Below, in pieces: positions 9,765-18,699 of a stretch of DNA of 64,000 bases. Both the position numbers and the translations under genes were made by a program. The notes beneath the pieces were generated by a model, which worked only from the letters and a program-made list of their open reading frames with translations, had not been told where the DNA came from and searched no databases. Source of the DNA: Streptomyces sp. ISL-94. GTDB lineage: Bacteria; Actinomycetota; Actinomycetes; Streptomycetales; Streptomycetaceae. The stretch's first letter is position 1. Each line of letters opens with the position of its first letter. The stretch spans positions 62,001 to 126,000 of the forward strand of contig NZ_JAGGOZ010000010.1 of assembly GCF_018614075.1 (NCBI RefSeq), read 5' to 3'.

Positions 9765-10759
9765 GACAGCCTCACTCGGGGGTCGATCACCGCGTACATG
9801 AGGTCAACGATGAGGTTCGCCGCGACGACGAAGAAGGCGGAGATCAGGGTGATGCCCAGGATGACCGGCAGGTCGTGGTCGCTGATGGCGCGGACCGCGC
9901 TGTAGCCGAGGCCGTGCAGCGAGAAGGTGGACTCGGTCAGCACCGCGCCGCCCATCAGGGCGCCGAGGTCCAAGCCCAGCACGGTCAGGATCGGCGTCAT
10001 CGTCGAGCGCATCGCGTGCTTGCCGATGACGACCGGTTCCGTCAGGCCCTTGGCGCGGGCCGTGCGGATGTAGTCCTCGTTGAGGACTTCGAGCATGGTC
10101 GCGCGGGTGAGCCGCGCGTACATCGCCGCGTAGAGGAAGGCGAGCGAGACCCACGGCAGGACCATGCCGTTGAACCACTTGCCCGGGTCGTCGGCGAAGG
10201 CCGCCTCCGGCCGCCCGAACCAGCCGAGCTGGTCGGAGAAGAAGGCGATGAAGAGCATGCCCGTGAAGTAGATGGGGAGGGAGACGCCGGCGAGGGCGAC
10301 GCCCATCGCCGAACGGTCGAGGACCGTACCGCGCTTGAGGGCGGAGATGACGCCGGTGGCGACACCGCCGATCACCCAGAGCACGACGGCGCCCGCGGCG
10401 AGCGAGAGGGTGACCGGGAGCCAGTCGAGGAGCAGCGGCCAGACCTCCTGCTCGGTCTTGAAGGAGTAGCCGAAGCAGGGCGCGGCGCATTGCGTGACGT
10501 CGGAGCCGTTGGCGTACGTGCGACCCGCCACCAGCCCGACGATGAACTTGCCGAACTGGACGAGGATCGGGTCGTCGAGACCCATCTTCTGCCGGATGCC
10601 CTCGATGGCGGCGGGGTCGGACTGCTTCCCGACGAAGTACAGCGCGGGATCCGTCCCGATCAGCTTCGGGAAGAGGAAGAAGATTCCGAAGGTCACCAGC
10701 GAGATGACCAACAGCATGACGATGACGGCGAAGATCCGTCGGGTGAGATATGCAAGCAC
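9761..10759 (-). CDS. Peptide ABC transporter permease (OppB-like)
   Basis: This inner-membrane permease of about 332 residues begins with a TM helix after [20 protein letters not shown] and ends [24 protein letters not shown] helices and DPRVRLS. The EAA loop that docks to the ATPase is visible as [26 protein letters not shown] 10759 is chosen because the upstream extension to 10813 overlaps a hairpin and is Arg-rich; a strong ribosome site is not evident. The permease lies between the substrate-binding protein gene and the two ATPase genes. Confidence 0.9.
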   Translation of the reverse strand: MLAYLTRRIFAVIVMLLVISLVTFGIFFLFPKLIGTDPALYFVGKQSDPAAIEGIRQKMGLDDPILVQFGKFIVGLVAGRTYANGSDVTQCAAPCFGYSFKTEQEVWPLLLDWLPVTLSLAAGAVVLWVIGGVATGVISALKRGTVLDRSAMGVALAGVSLPIYFTGMLFIAFFSDQLGWFGRPEAAFADDPGKWFNGMVLPWVSLAFLYAAMYARLTRATMLEVLNEDYIRTARAKGLTEPVVIGKHAMRSTMTPILTVLGLDLGALMGGAVLTESTFSLHGLGYSAVRAISDHDLPVILGITLISAFFVVAANLIVDLMYAVIDPRVRLS

Positions 10760-10782
10760 TGCGCTCGGCCTGGCTGCGGCCC

Positions 10783-10811
10783 GGGGGCGCCCTCTTCTGG
10801 AGAGCGCCCCC
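10783..10811 (-). terminator. Intra-operon hairpin between binding protein and OppB
   Basis: GGGGGCGC pairs with GCGCCCCC around a further CTCT/AGAG helix and a short loop. It lies in the 145-base gap after the substrate-binding protein gene. Such hairpins often lower expression of the membrane genes relative to the binding protein by partial termination or 3' end protection. Confidence 0.55.
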
Positions 10812-10904
10812 ATGCCGCAACCGCGGCCATCACCTGCCCTTCGTGCCTAGCGGGTGTGGCACTGGAACACTGGAAAGTGGAACTGAACCGGGTCTGGCGG
10901 GCTA

Positions 10905-12677
10905 CTACTTGGTGACACCGAGCGACGCGTAGTCGTACCGGCCGTTGTAGGCGTCGGAGGTGTAGGCGTTCGTCAGCCGGGAGCTGCGCCAGGTGATCGT
11001 CTTGTCGTAGACGAAGGGCAGGTAGACCGCGGCCTCGGAGACCTTCTGGTTCATCTGCTTGTAGATCTCGCCGGCCTTGACCGGGTCGGTCTCCGCGATG
11101 GCCTGGTCGAACAGGGTGTTGATCGCCGGGTCGTTCAGCTCGGAGAAGTTGTTGTTGCCGCTCTGCAGGATGAAGCGGCCGTCGACCAGCGGCTGGGAGA
11201 AGCCCTGCCCGGTCGGGAAGTCGGCGCCCCAGCCCATGATGATGATGCCGTAGCCCTTCTCCTTGACGACCTTCGGCGAACCGATGATGCCGGAGGTCTG
11301 GGCGCCGTCGAACTGGTCGACGTCGGCCTCGATGCCGATCTGCTTCAGGGCGTTCTGGAGCGAGACGGCCGTGGCGATCTCGACCGGCTTGTTGTTGCGG
11401 ACCGCGATGGTCGTCTTGAAGCCGCTCTCCTTGCCACAGGCCTTCAGGGCGGCCTTGGCCTTCTCGACGTTCGGCTTGCCGTCGTTCTTCAGGACCTCGT
11501 ACGGGTCGTACTTGGTGTCGGCGCCCTTGATGCCCGCCGGGAGCATGTTGGGGGCGATGTCGCCACCGGCCTGCGGGCCGCCGCGGGCGGTCTGCAGGGA
11601 CTTGTGGTCGGCGCCGTAGATGACGGCCCTGCGGCACTCGACGTTGTCGAACGGCGCGACGGTCGTCGGCATGACGGCGTACCGGATGAAGCCGGTCTGG
11701 CCGTTGTCCAGGTTGTCCTTGTGGTCCTTCAGCGCGGTGGCGCGGGCCGCCTGGCCGATGCCGGTCGCGTTGATGTCGACGTCGAACTCGCCGTTCATAA
11801 GGCGCTTGTCCATGTCGTCCGCGTTCGCCATGAACGTGACCGAGACGGAGTCCGGGAGCGCCTTGCGGATGGTGTCCGACTCGGGCTTCCAGTTCTCGTT
11901 GCGCGAGAGCTTCATGCTCTTGTTGGGCTCGTACGAGTCGATCTTGTACGGGCCGTTGGAGAAGGGCTTGAGGCCGTACTTGGCGGCGGTGTCCTTCTCC
12001 TGCTTGACCGGGCTCGCCGCCGGCATGGCCAGCATCTGCTCGAAGTCACCGTTGGGCTGCGGCAGGTGGAAGACGATGGTCTTCGCGTCCGGGGTCTCGA
12101 TCGCCTTGAGGCCGAGCTTGTCCGGGGCGGTGTCCTTGTACGGGCCCGGGTACTCGGTCTTCGGGTCGAGGACCTGCATCAGGTAGACCGGGCCGCCGGA
12201 GATGACGTCCTGGGCCCAGGTGCGCTCGATGCCGTACTTCACGTCCTGGGCGGTGACGGGGGTGCCGTCCTCCCAGGTCACGTTGTCCTTGAGGGTGTAC
12301 TTGTAGGTCTTGCCGCCATCGCTGATCTCGGCCTTGGCGGTGGCGAGGTCGGGCACCAGGTCGGTGCTCTGCTCACCCGGAGCAGCCTTGTAGCTGACCA
12401 GCTGACGCGTGTAGTAGCGGGCGAAGTCCCACATGAAGCCGTAGTAGCCGCGCTGCGGGTCCCACGAGTCGGCTTCCTGGGTGCCGACGAACTTGAGCTC
12501 GCCGCCCTTCTTGTCCGACGCGTTGGCGATCTTGCCTATGCCGGCGTTGAACCCGGCCGAGGCGCTCGACTTCTCGTCCTTGTCGTTGCCGCCACAGGCG
12601 GTCGCGGTCAGCATGGCCGCGAGCACGACGGCCGTGCCAGCGGCAAGCCTGCGCTTCGACGTGCGATGGGTAGTCAC
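10905..12677 (-). CDS. Extracellular oligopeptide-binding lipoprotein (SBP_bac_5)
   Basis: This 590-residue binding protein captures peptides outside the membrane for the adjacent permease. It has an Arg/Lys-rich signal peptide and lipobox (MLTATACGGNDKDEKSS) with the lipidated cysteine near residue 28. The family body follows: LVPDLATAKAEISDGGKTYKY, VTAQDVKYGIERTW, FSNGPYKIDSYEPN, and a C-terminal DFPTGQGFSQPLVDG. Length is normal for family 5 binding proteins. Its position after one permease gene and before the other permease and both ATPases is common in actinobacterial opp operons. Confidence 0.92.
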   Translation of the reverse strand: MTTHRTSKRRLAAGTAVVLAAMLTATACGGNDKDEKSSASAGFNAGIGKIANASDKKGGELKFVGTQEADSWDPQRGYYGFMWDFARYYTRQLVSYKAAPGEQSTDLVPDLATAKAEISDGGKTYKYTLKDNVTWEDGTPVTAQDVKYGIERTWAQDVISGGPVYLMQVLDPKTEYPGPYKDTAPDKLGLKAIETPDAKTIVFHLPQPNGDFEQMLAMPAASPVKQEKDTAAKYGLKPFSNGPYKIDSYEPNKSMKLSRNENWKPESDTIRKALPDSVSVTFMANADDMDKRLMNGEFDVDINATGIGQAARATALKDHKDNLDNGQTGFIRYAVMPTTVAPFDNVECRRAVIYGADHKSLQTARGGPQAGGDIAPNMLPAGIKGADTKYDPYEVLKNDGKPNVEKAKAALKACGKESGFKTTIAVRNNKPVEIATAVSLQNALKQIGIEADVDQFDGAQTSGIIGSPKVVKEKGYGIIIMGWGADFPTGQGFSQPLVDGRFILQSGNNNFSELNDPAINTLFDQAIAETDPVKAGEIYKQMNQKVSEAAVYLPFVYDKTITWRSSRLTNAYTSDAYNGRYDYASLGVTK

Positions 12678-12760
12678 GATGCTCGCAACCCTCCGTTGTA
12701 GTTCCGGGTGTTCCGGTGTGCTTACGGCTCGAAGCCGGTTCCTGGTGTGCCCTGCGATGG

Positions 12761-13756
12761 CTAGCGGGAGCCCTTGGGGTCGAGGGCGTCACGGACGCCG
12801 TCGCCGAAGAGGTTGAAGGCCAGCACGGTGATGAAGATCGCTACGCCGGGGAAGATCATGAAGAGCGGATCGTCCTCGTAGGTCCGCACGGCCGTGGAGA
12901 GGGTCTCTCCCCAGGATGGCGTGGGCGGCTTGACGCCGACTCCGAGGAAGCTCAGGGCGGCCTCGGTCAGCACGTTGGTGGGGATCATCAGCGTCGAGTA
13001 GACGGTGATGGGCGCCACCAGGTTCGGGAGCAGTTCGCGGAAGAGGATGTACATGCGGCCCGCGCCGAGGCTGCGCGCGGCTTCGACGTACTCGCGCTCG
13101 CGCAGCGACAGGGTCTGGCCTCGGACGATGCGGCCGATGTACGGCCAGCCGAAGAAGCCGATGACCAGCACCAGTACGGCGATGCGCAGGCCCGATCCCT
13201 CGAAGCCCCACAGCTTGCTGGGGATGACGGAGATCAGCGCGATGATGAACAGCAGCTGCGGGAAGGCCAGCAGCAGGTCCATGACGCGGCTGATGGCAGC
13301 GTCGATCCAGCCTCCGAAGTAGCCGGCGACGATGCCGAAGACGGTGCCCAGCGAGACCGCGACGAAGGCGGACAGGAAGGCCACCAGCAGCGAGATCCGG
13401 GCGCCGTAGACGATCCGGCTGAAGACGTCGCGGCCGTTGACCGGCTCGATGCCCAGCAGGAAGTCGCCGTTCATGCCGCCCCAGTCGCCGGCCGGCAGGC
13501 CGAGCAGCGGGTCCAGCAGGTCCTCGTGCAGCTCCTCCGGCGGGTGGCCGAAGGCCTTGACGATCAGCGGCGCGAAGAGCGCGACGAGGATCAGGAGGAG
13601 CACGACGACACCGCCGGCCAGGGCGACCTTGTCACGCTTGAGGCGCAGCCAGGCGATCTGCCACGGCGAGCGCCCCTCGATCGCCTTCTGCGGAACTCCG
13701 GGGGCGTCCACGGCCGCGGGCTCGGCCGCGCTGGTGTCGTGCAGTGGTGCCGTCAT
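12761..13756 (-). CDS. Peptide ABC transporter permease (OppC-like), first gene of operon
   Basis: This 331-residue permease starts with a soluble N-terminus and the OppC_N segment SPWQIAWLRLKRDKVALAGG, then a first TM helix (VVVLLLILVALFAPLI). A long periplasmic loop contains LLGIEPVNGRDVFSRIVYGARISL, followed by the transport core with the EAA loop EYVEAARSLGAGRMYILFRE. It ends DGVRDALDPKGSR. The ATG at 13756 has a GAGAGGGG ribosome site. It is the promoter-proximal gene of the five-gene transporter operon. Confidence 0.92.
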   Translation of the reverse strand: MTAPLHDTSAAEPAAVDAPGVPQKAIEGRSPWQIAWLRLKRDKVALAGGVVVLLLILVALFAPLIVKAFGHPPEELHEDLLDPLLGLPAGDWGGMNGDFLLGIEPVNGRDVFSRIVYGARISLLVAFLSAFVAVSLGTVFGIVAGYFGGWIDAAISRVMDLLLAFPQLLFIIALISVIPSKLWGFEGSGLRIAVLVLVIGFFGWPYIGRIVRGQTLSLREREYVEAARSLGAGRMYILFRELLPNLVAPITVYSTLMIPTNVLTEAALSFLGVGVKPPTPSWGETLSTAVRTYEDDPLFMIFPGVAIFITVLAFNLFGDGVRDALDPKGSR

Positions 13757-14112
13757 CGTGGTGGGGACCCCTCTCGGCCGACGGTGGCCGGCCCATGCCC
13801 GCCGCTGTGGCGGCTTTGGTTCTTTCGGCGTCGCTGATGGTGCGATTGGCGCGAAATGCGCCTGAAGTGCACGTGAAGAACTGGTGCTTGCGGGATTGAC
13901 CGGCCTTCGGTGGGGGGAGTCTTCAACGGCGTCTCAATCGCCCGCCAGACCTGCCGTCGATGTGATGCGCAACCGTGATCTGCGCCTACACCTTCCGTTA
14001 TCCGAACCGCGCGCCCTGGTGAGCGGTGAAACGGTGCCCCTTCGACGCGGAACGGACATCCGGCCCAACTGCCATTTCGGGCGTGGTTCTTGGGCGGATT
14101 CGGCGGATATGT
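13757..14112. other. Non-coding gap holding the peptide-transporter promoter region
   Basis: No open frame with natural codon usage is seen on either strand. The stretch is less GC-rich than its surroundings (for example CTTCCGTTATCCGAACCG) and must hold the promoter for the minus-strand operon starting at 13756. I could not assign convincing -35/-10 boxes or an operator. Confidence 0.5.
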
Positions 14113-14147
14113 CGAAGGCCGCACCGGCGGGTCCGGTACGGCCTTCG
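14113..14147 (-). terminator. Terminator after SseB-like gene
   Basis: CGAAGGCCGCACCGG pairs with CCGGTACGGCCTTCG around a CGGGT loop with one mismatch. It lies 65 bases beyond the stop of the 14212-14952 gene on the minus strand and could also block read-through in the other direction. Confidence 0.75.
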
Positions 14148-14211
14148 AGGCGTATGTCTCAATATGTGGATGTGCTGTTCAGCCGCCGGGCAGTAGCCGG
14201 TCAGCAGGCGG

Positions 14212-14952
14212 TCAGTAGGCGGGAGCCTGGCCCTCGCGGTCGTAGAACGGGCGGGTCTGCGCGCGCAGCCACATCGCCACGGGGTCGTGCTCGTCCGCCA
14301 GGGCGACCGTGCACACCGGGACGCCCTCGGGGACCACGCCGACCGACTGCCGCATCATCTCCCGTACGGATTCCAGCGCGGGCGCGGAGGCGTCGTACAG
14401 GTCGAGCCCGACCGCGAGGTACGGCGACCCGAGCGCGGGCTGCACCCAGGCGCGGCGCAGCGACCGGACGGCCGGGGTGCGGTGGGCGTGCTGGGTCAGC
14501 AGCCCGTAGAACTGCGGGAGCTCGATGGCGGGCTCCGACAGCCGCAGCGGCCCGGCCGGCATCCGGTCCAGGCCGGTCGCGATGCGGCGCAGGTCGGCCC
14601 AGGGGATGCCGAGGCCGCCGCCCTGGGCGTGTGGGTTGAGCCACAGGCCCCAGCGGTCCGGGTACAGCGCGCGGGCGATGTCCCGGCCGATGACGACCTC
14701 GCAGCCGCGGTTCCAGCCGCTCGCGGCCAGCTCCTGCGGCGAGGTCACGCAGGGCGCGTAGCCCAGTCCCTCGACCTCCATGCCGCCGTACTGGGCGTCC
14801 GGGGAACCCGGCTGCCCCTGCCAGAGGAGCATCCACAGCCGGCCCTCGGAAAGGGCGTGCAGAAGCGACTCGTAGCCCTCATAGCGCCCCGGAGTCACCT
14901 GGCGCAGCATGTGCTCGACCTGCCCGGCCGCGGCCGTGCCTGACGCACTCAC
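14212..14952 (-). CDS. SseB-like protein (first paralogue)
   Basis: This 246-residue protein resembles the SseB family (enhanced serine sensitivity). The N-terminal domain runs through LSEGRLWMLLWQGQPGSPDAQ, YAPCVTSPQELAASGWN and RGLGIPWADLRRIA-like segments. The C-terminal domain has VRSLRRAWVQPALGSPYLAVG and DEHDPVAMWLRAQTRPFYDRE. The molecular function of SseB is not known. A second copy of the same architecture follows upstream at 15008-15742, and both are near glycine/serine genes. There is no signal peptide, so it is probably cytoplasmic. Confidence 0.8.
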   Translation of the reverse strand: MSASGTAAAGQVEHMLRQVTPGRYEGYESLLHALSEGRLWMLLWQGQPGSPDAQYGGMEVEGLGYAPCVTSPQELAASGWNRGCEVVIGRDIARALYPDRWGLWLNPHAQGGGLGIPWADLRRIATGLDRMPAGPLRLSEPAIELPQFYGLLTQHAHRTPAVRSLRRAWVQPALGSPYLAVGLDLYDASAPALESVREMMRQSVGVVPEGVPVCTVALADEHDPVAMWLRAQTRPFYDREGQAPAY

Positions 14953-15007
14953 CCGGTACCCCTCTTCGTCCGCCCGTCGTCCACCCGTACCAACAGCTTA
15001 AGCGGCG

Positions 15008-15742
15008 CTACGCGAGGTAGAAGGGGCGTACGCGCTCACGAATCCAGTCCGTGACCGGGTCCTCGGCGGCGTCCAGGAGGATCAACTGCACGGGCCAGGG
15101 CGGCGGAACGCGGTTCAGGGCCCGGCCGAGGGCGTCCATCGGGGCGTTTCGCATCTCGGGCTCCCATCCCAGCAGGCGGACACCGATGAACAGTTCCGGC
15201 TCCCCGCCTTCGATGCTGGCGAGGCAGCGGTGGGCGGCGGCGACCACGCCGGTGGAGCGGAACTCCTCGGCGGCGGCGGCCAGGAAGTCCACCGGGTCCT
15301 CCTGCCAGTCGGGCTCGTAGAGCCGCACGCGGCCGCCGGTGGCCGGGCCGTCGAGGGGGGTCCGGCCGGTGCGGCACAGCTCCGCCACGGCGGGCGGGGG
15401 GAGCGGGACGCCGACGGCGCCCTCGGGGTTGACCGCGATGCCGAGCTGCGGGGGCAGGCCGCGGGCGAACTCGACGGCGGGGGCCACGGCGAAGTCCATG
15501 CCGGGGCCGACGCAGGCGTGGAACTGGGCCTCGGAGCTGTACACCGGCACGTACGCAGCCCCGGCGATCTCCATCGTGGGGAGGGTCAGCGCGCCCTGCT
15601 CGGGGCCGCCGCCCGCGGGAAGGGGCACCCACACCTGGCTGCGCCCGAGCACCTCCAGGATCCGCCCTCCGGCGTCCGGCTGCCCCAGCGCCGCTCCGAG
15701 CACCTGCTCCAGCTCATTCCCCGGCCAGCCGCTGCCCTGCAT
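15008..15742 (-). CDS. Enhanced serine sensitivity protein SseB (second paralogue)
   Basis: This 244-residue protein has both SseB domains: VLGRSQVWVPLPAGGG and YVPVYSSEAQFHACVGPGMD in the first, and VRLYEPDWQEDPVDFLAAAAEEF with LLGWEPEMRNAPMDALGRAL in the second. It ends DPVTDWIRERVRPFYLA, parallel to the end of the neighbouring paralogue (DPVAMWLRAQTRPFY), so the two arose by duplication or share an ancestor. The start is ATG 15742. The two genes are 55 bases apart on one strand and could be cotranscribed. Confidence 0.85.
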   Translation of the reverse strand: MQGSGWPGNELEQVLGAALGQPDAGGRILEVLGRSQVWVPLPAGGGPEQGALTLPTMEIAGAAYVPVYSSEAQFHACVGPGMDFAVAPAVEFARGLPPQLGIAVNPEGAVGVPLPPPAVAELCRTGRTPLDGPATGGRVRLYEPDWQEDPVDFLAAAAEEFRSTGVVAAAHRCLASIEGGEPELFIGVRLLGWEPEMRNAPMDALGRALNRVPPPWPVQLILLDAAEDPVTDWIRERVRPFYLA

Positions 15743-15800
15743 GTGCCGTTGCCTCCGTAGGTTCCGCGATGTGTCGTGCCGAGGCTGAGGCTATCGGGCC

Positions 15801-15969
15801 ACCGGGGCTCCGCCCGTCCGGGGGACCCCCGCGGGGCGACACCAGTGCGGCGCCGCTGCCGGGGCTCCGCCCCAGACCCCGCGGGACCGGCGCGCAGCCC
15901 CGGGTGGGGGTCCCCGGACGGAGTCCGGGGGAGGTGCAAGGGCGGGTAGGGGACGGCTTCGCGCAGCGG
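15801..15969. repeat. Dispersed palindromic repeat, copy 3
   Basis: Two GGGGCTCCGCCC(C) modules, CCCCGGACGGAGTCCGGGGG and GGCGGGTAGGGGACGG are present, the last two in inverse orientation relative to the copy at 47801. The element occupies the whole gap between the P-loop ATPase stop and the SseB promoter region. Confidence 0.65.
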
Positions 15970-16632
15970 CTACGGGTGGAACGCGATGCGCGTCACGGCG
16001 GCGGCCGAGCGGCGGTCCAGGAGCGTCGCCGAGGCGCAGCCCGCCGGGGGGCGGCCCGATTCGGCGTCGCGCAGGAGGCGGGTCACCGCCCCGCGGTGGC
16101 GGGCGAAGGCGTACGCCGAGACCCCGCGCCCCCGCGCCGCCTGGCCCGACAGGGCCTCCTCGGGGCTGGTGTCCAGGAGGAGCAGGTGCAGCGCCCGGCC
16201 CCGGCGGCGCGCGGCCGCCGCGAGCAGGCTCCGTACCCAGCTCTGCGTACCGCAGTCGTGCACGACGACCGAGGCGCCGGAGCGCAGGGTGCGCCACAGG
16301 CCCCAGTAGTGGGCGGCCCGGACCAGCGGGCGGTAGACGGCGTAGGGCAATGCCCCCGGCATGCGGCGCTCCCAGCGCTCGCGCGTGTCCTGGGAGTCGA
16401 CGGCCCCGCCCTCGGCGGCCGTCCGCTTGATCAGCGTGCTCTTGCCGCCGCCCGGCAGGCCGGACACCACGACGATGTCCCCCGCGGCGAAGCCCAGCCG
16501 CTGCGGGCCCCGCGCCCCCGGGCCGCGGAGGTCGCGTACCGGACCGGCCGCCCCGCTCCGCACGCGCGGACCCCGCTGCGCCGGAACCGCCTCCACGGTC
16601 CCCGCAGCCGCCACTACTCCGAATCTCCGCAC
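15970..16632 (-). CDS. Small P-loop ATPase / kinase-like protein
   Basis: This 220-residue protein has a Walker A motif GLPGGGKSTLIKR preceded by GDIVVVSG, followed by a region like zeta-toxin or adenylate-kinase-type kinases: SQDTRERWERRMPGALPYAVYRPLV, VVVHDCGTQSWVRSLL and LHLLLLDTSPEEALSGQAARGR. It probably phosphorylates or hydrolyses a nucleotide-linked substrate in the cytoplasm, but the substrate is unknown. The GTG at 16632 has GGGGGAGG at ideal spacing, so it is preferred over longer frames. It is divergent from the glycine-riboswitch operon and may share a promoter region with it. Confidence 0.8.
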   Translation of the reverse strand: MRRFGVVAAAGTVEAVPAQRGPRVRSGAAGPVRDLRGPGARGPQRLGFAAGDIVVVSGLPGGGKSTLIKRTAAEGGAVDSQDTRERWERRMPGALPYAVYRPLVRAAHYWGLWRTLRSGASVVVHDCGTQSWVRSLLAAAARRRGRALHLLLLDTSPEEALSGQAARGRGVSAYAFARHRGAVTRLLRDAESGRPPAGCASATLLDRRSAAAVTRIAFHP

Positions 16633-16828
16633 AGTGCTCGCCTCCCCCGAATCGGGTCCCGAGGACCCTTGCCCACTGAGTGTAAAGAGACGGTAATCCG
16701 GCGGCCCCGGTTCCGGTCCGGCCGCTTGAGGACCGCACGAACTTTCGGGCCCCCACCACCGATCACCACGGTGGCGTGCAATGATGTGCGCCATCTGGAC
16801 CAACTGCATACCGGCCGCTTGAATCCGC

Positions 16829-17040
16829 GCGGGAGAGTCCCGGCACGCCGCAAGGCCGTGCGCGGGCGCCGAAGGAGCAAGAACCTCCCTTGAATCTCTC
16901 AGGCCCCGTACCGCGTGGATGAGGCAGATCTGAAAAGCGAGCTGCGCGTCGGCGCCGGCTCCACCCAAGGTGCAAGCCGAGGACCCCTGACAACCGGGGG
17001 AACTCTCGGCGAACCTCTCAGGTTCCGATGACAGATGGGG
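16829..17040 (+). promoter_or_regulatory. Tandem glycine riboswitch
   Basis: The leader of gcvT shows two glycine aptamers. Aptamer 1 has GGGAGAGTCCCG, the core GCGCCGAAGGAGCAA (16866-16880) and TCTCTCAGG. Aptamer 2 has GAAAAGCGAGCTGCGC, GGCTCCACCCAAGGTGCAAGC, GAACTCTCGGCG and CCTCTCAGGTTCCGATGACAG ending at about 17040. Such paired aptamers turn on glycine cleavage genes when glycine is plentiful. A short GAGGACCCTCCTC hairpin lies between the second aptamer and the gcvT start and may be part of the expression platform. Confidence 0.92.
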
Positions 17041-17087
17041 AGGACCCTCCTCGTCATGTCATGCCCTGGGACCCGGGAGCCACACCC

Positions 17088-18203
17088 ATGAGCACTGCCC
17101 CCCGTCTGACCGCCCTCGATGCGGTGCACCGTTCGCTCGGTGCGACCATGACCGACTTCGCGGGCTGGGACATGCCGCTGCGGTACGGCAGCGAGCGCGA
17201 CGAGCACAACGCCGTACGCACCCAGGCCGGCCTGTTCGACCTGTCCCACATGGGCGAGATCACCCTGACCGGCCCCGAGGCCGTCAAGGCCCTGGACTAC
17301 GCGCTGGTCGGCAACATCTCCACCGTCGGCGTCGGCCGGGCCCGCTACACGCACATCTGCCAGGAGGACGGCGGGATCGTCGACGACCTGATCGTCTACC
17401 GCCTGGGTGAGACCGAGTACATGGTCGTCGCCAACGCCTCCAACGCCCAGGTCGTGCTGGACGCGCTCACCGAGCGCGCCGCCGGCTTCGACGCCGAGGT
17501 CCGCGACGACCGCGACGCGTACGCGCTGCTCGCCGTCCAGGGCCCCGAGTCCCCCGGCATCCTGGCCTCCCTCACCGACGCCGACCTGGACGGGCTGAAG
17601 TACTACGCCGGCCTGCCGGGCACCGTCGCGGGCGTGCCCGCGCTGATCGCCCGTACCGGCTACACCGGCGAGGACGGCTTCGAGCTGTTCGTCTCCCCCG
17701 AGCACGCCGTGGAGCTGTGGCAGGCGCTGACCAAGGCAGGCGAGGGCGTAGGCCTGGTCCCGGCCGGCCTGTCCTGCCGCGACACCCTGCGCCTGGAAGC
17801 GGGCATGCCGCTGTACGGGCACGAGCTGAGCACCTCCCTCACCCCCTTCGACGCCGGTCTGGGCCGCGTCGTGAAGTTCGAGAAGGAGGGCGACTTCGTC
17901 GGCCGCGCCGCGCTGGAGGCCGCCGCCGAGCGCGCCGCCGGCAACCCGCCGCGCAAGCTCGTCGGCCTGATCGCCGAGGGCCGCCGCGTCCCGCGCGCCG
18001 GCTTCCCGGTCGTCGCCGACGGCCAGGTCGTCGGCGAGGTCACCTCCGGCGCCCCGTCCCCGACGCTGGGCAAGCCGATCGCGATGGCCTACGTGGACGC
18101 GGCCCACGCCGCGCCCGGCACCTCCGGCGTCGGCGTCGACATTCGCGGTACGCATGAGCCGTACGAGGTCGTCGCCCTGCCGTTCTACAAGCGGCAGAAG
18201 TAG
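17088..18203 (+). CDS. gcvT: Glycine cleavage system T protein (aminomethyltransferase)
   Basis: This 371-residue enzyme moves the methylene group from aminomethylated GcvH to tetrahydrofolate, releasing ammonia. Motifs include the N-terminal [51 protein letters not shown] and [19 protein letters not shown]. The ATG at 17088 follows GGGAG; an upstream in-frame ATG at 17028 lies inside the riboswitch aptamer and is rejected. It is the first gene of gcvT-gcvH-glyA and is controlled by the preceding glycine riboswitch. Confidence 0.97.
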   Translation: MSTAPRLTALDAVHRSLGATMTDFAGWDMPLRYGSERDEHNAVRTQAGLFDLSHMGEITLTGPEAVKALDYALVGNISTVGVGRARYTHICQEDGGIVDDLIVYRLGETEYMVVANASNAQVVLDALTERAAGFDAEVRDDRDAYALLAVQGPESPGILASLTDADLDGLKYYAGLPGTVAGVPALIARTGYTGEDGFELFVSPEHAVELWQALTKAGEGVGLVPAGLSCRDTLRLEAGMPLYGHELSTSLTPFDAGLGRVVKFEKEGDFVGRAALEAAAERAAGNPPRKLVGLIAEGRRVPRAGFPVVADGQVVGEVTSGAPSPTLGKPIAMAYVDAAHAAPGTSGVGVDIRGTHEPYEVVALPFYKRQK

Positions 18204-18303
18204 TCCTTGTGGGAGGCCTGCCGCCCGGGTGTCCCGTGCGGCGGCGTCCCAGTACCCAAGACCGCAGTTCGTATCCACTCCCCGCATCCAGGAGAATCAG
18301 GCC

Positions 18304-18684
18304 ATGAGCACCCCCCAGCAGCTGCGTTACACCAAGGAGCACGAGTGGCTGTCGGACGCCGAGGACGGCGTCGCGACGGTCGGCATCACCGAGTTCGCGG
18401 CCACCGCGCTCGGTGACGTCGTCTACGCCCAGCTCCCCCAGGTCGGCGAGACCGTGACCGAGGGCGAGACCTGTGGGGAGCTGGAGTCGACCAAGTCGGT
18501 CAGCGACCTGTACTCCCCCGTCTCCGGTGAGGTCGTCGAGGCCAACCAGGACGTCGTGGACGACCCGTCCCTGGTGAACTCCGCCCCCTTCGAGGGCGGC
18601 TGGCTGTTCAAGGTGCGTCTCTCGGAGGAGCCCAAGGACGTGCTCTCCTTCGGCGAATACACCGCTCTCACCGCCGGTAACTGA
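18304..18684 (+). CDS. gcvH: Glycine cleavage system H protein
   Basis: This 126-residue lipoyl carrier shuttles the aminomethyl group between GcvP, GcvT and GcvL. It has the biotinyl/lipoyl-like fold with RYTKEHEWL at the start, [14 protein letters not shown], and the lipoylated lysine in [14 protein letters not shown]. The start ATG at 18304 follows CAGGAGAATCAGGCC. It lies 100 bases after gcvT and 15 bases before glyA, consistent with a single operon. Confidence 0.97.
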   Translation: MSTPQQLRYTKEHEWLSDAEDGVATVGITEFAATALGDVVYAQLPQVGETVTEGETCGELESTKSVSDLYSPVSGEVVEANQDVVDDPSLVNSAPFEGGWLFKVRLSEEPKDVLSFGEYTALTAGN

Positions 18685-18699
18685 CCCCAGGGGATCCTG

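Noticed and set aside
16901..17087. Upstream ATG at 17028 as gcvT start
   Set aside because: It lies inside the second glycine aptamer; ATG 17088 has a ribosome site and the usual family N-terminus.
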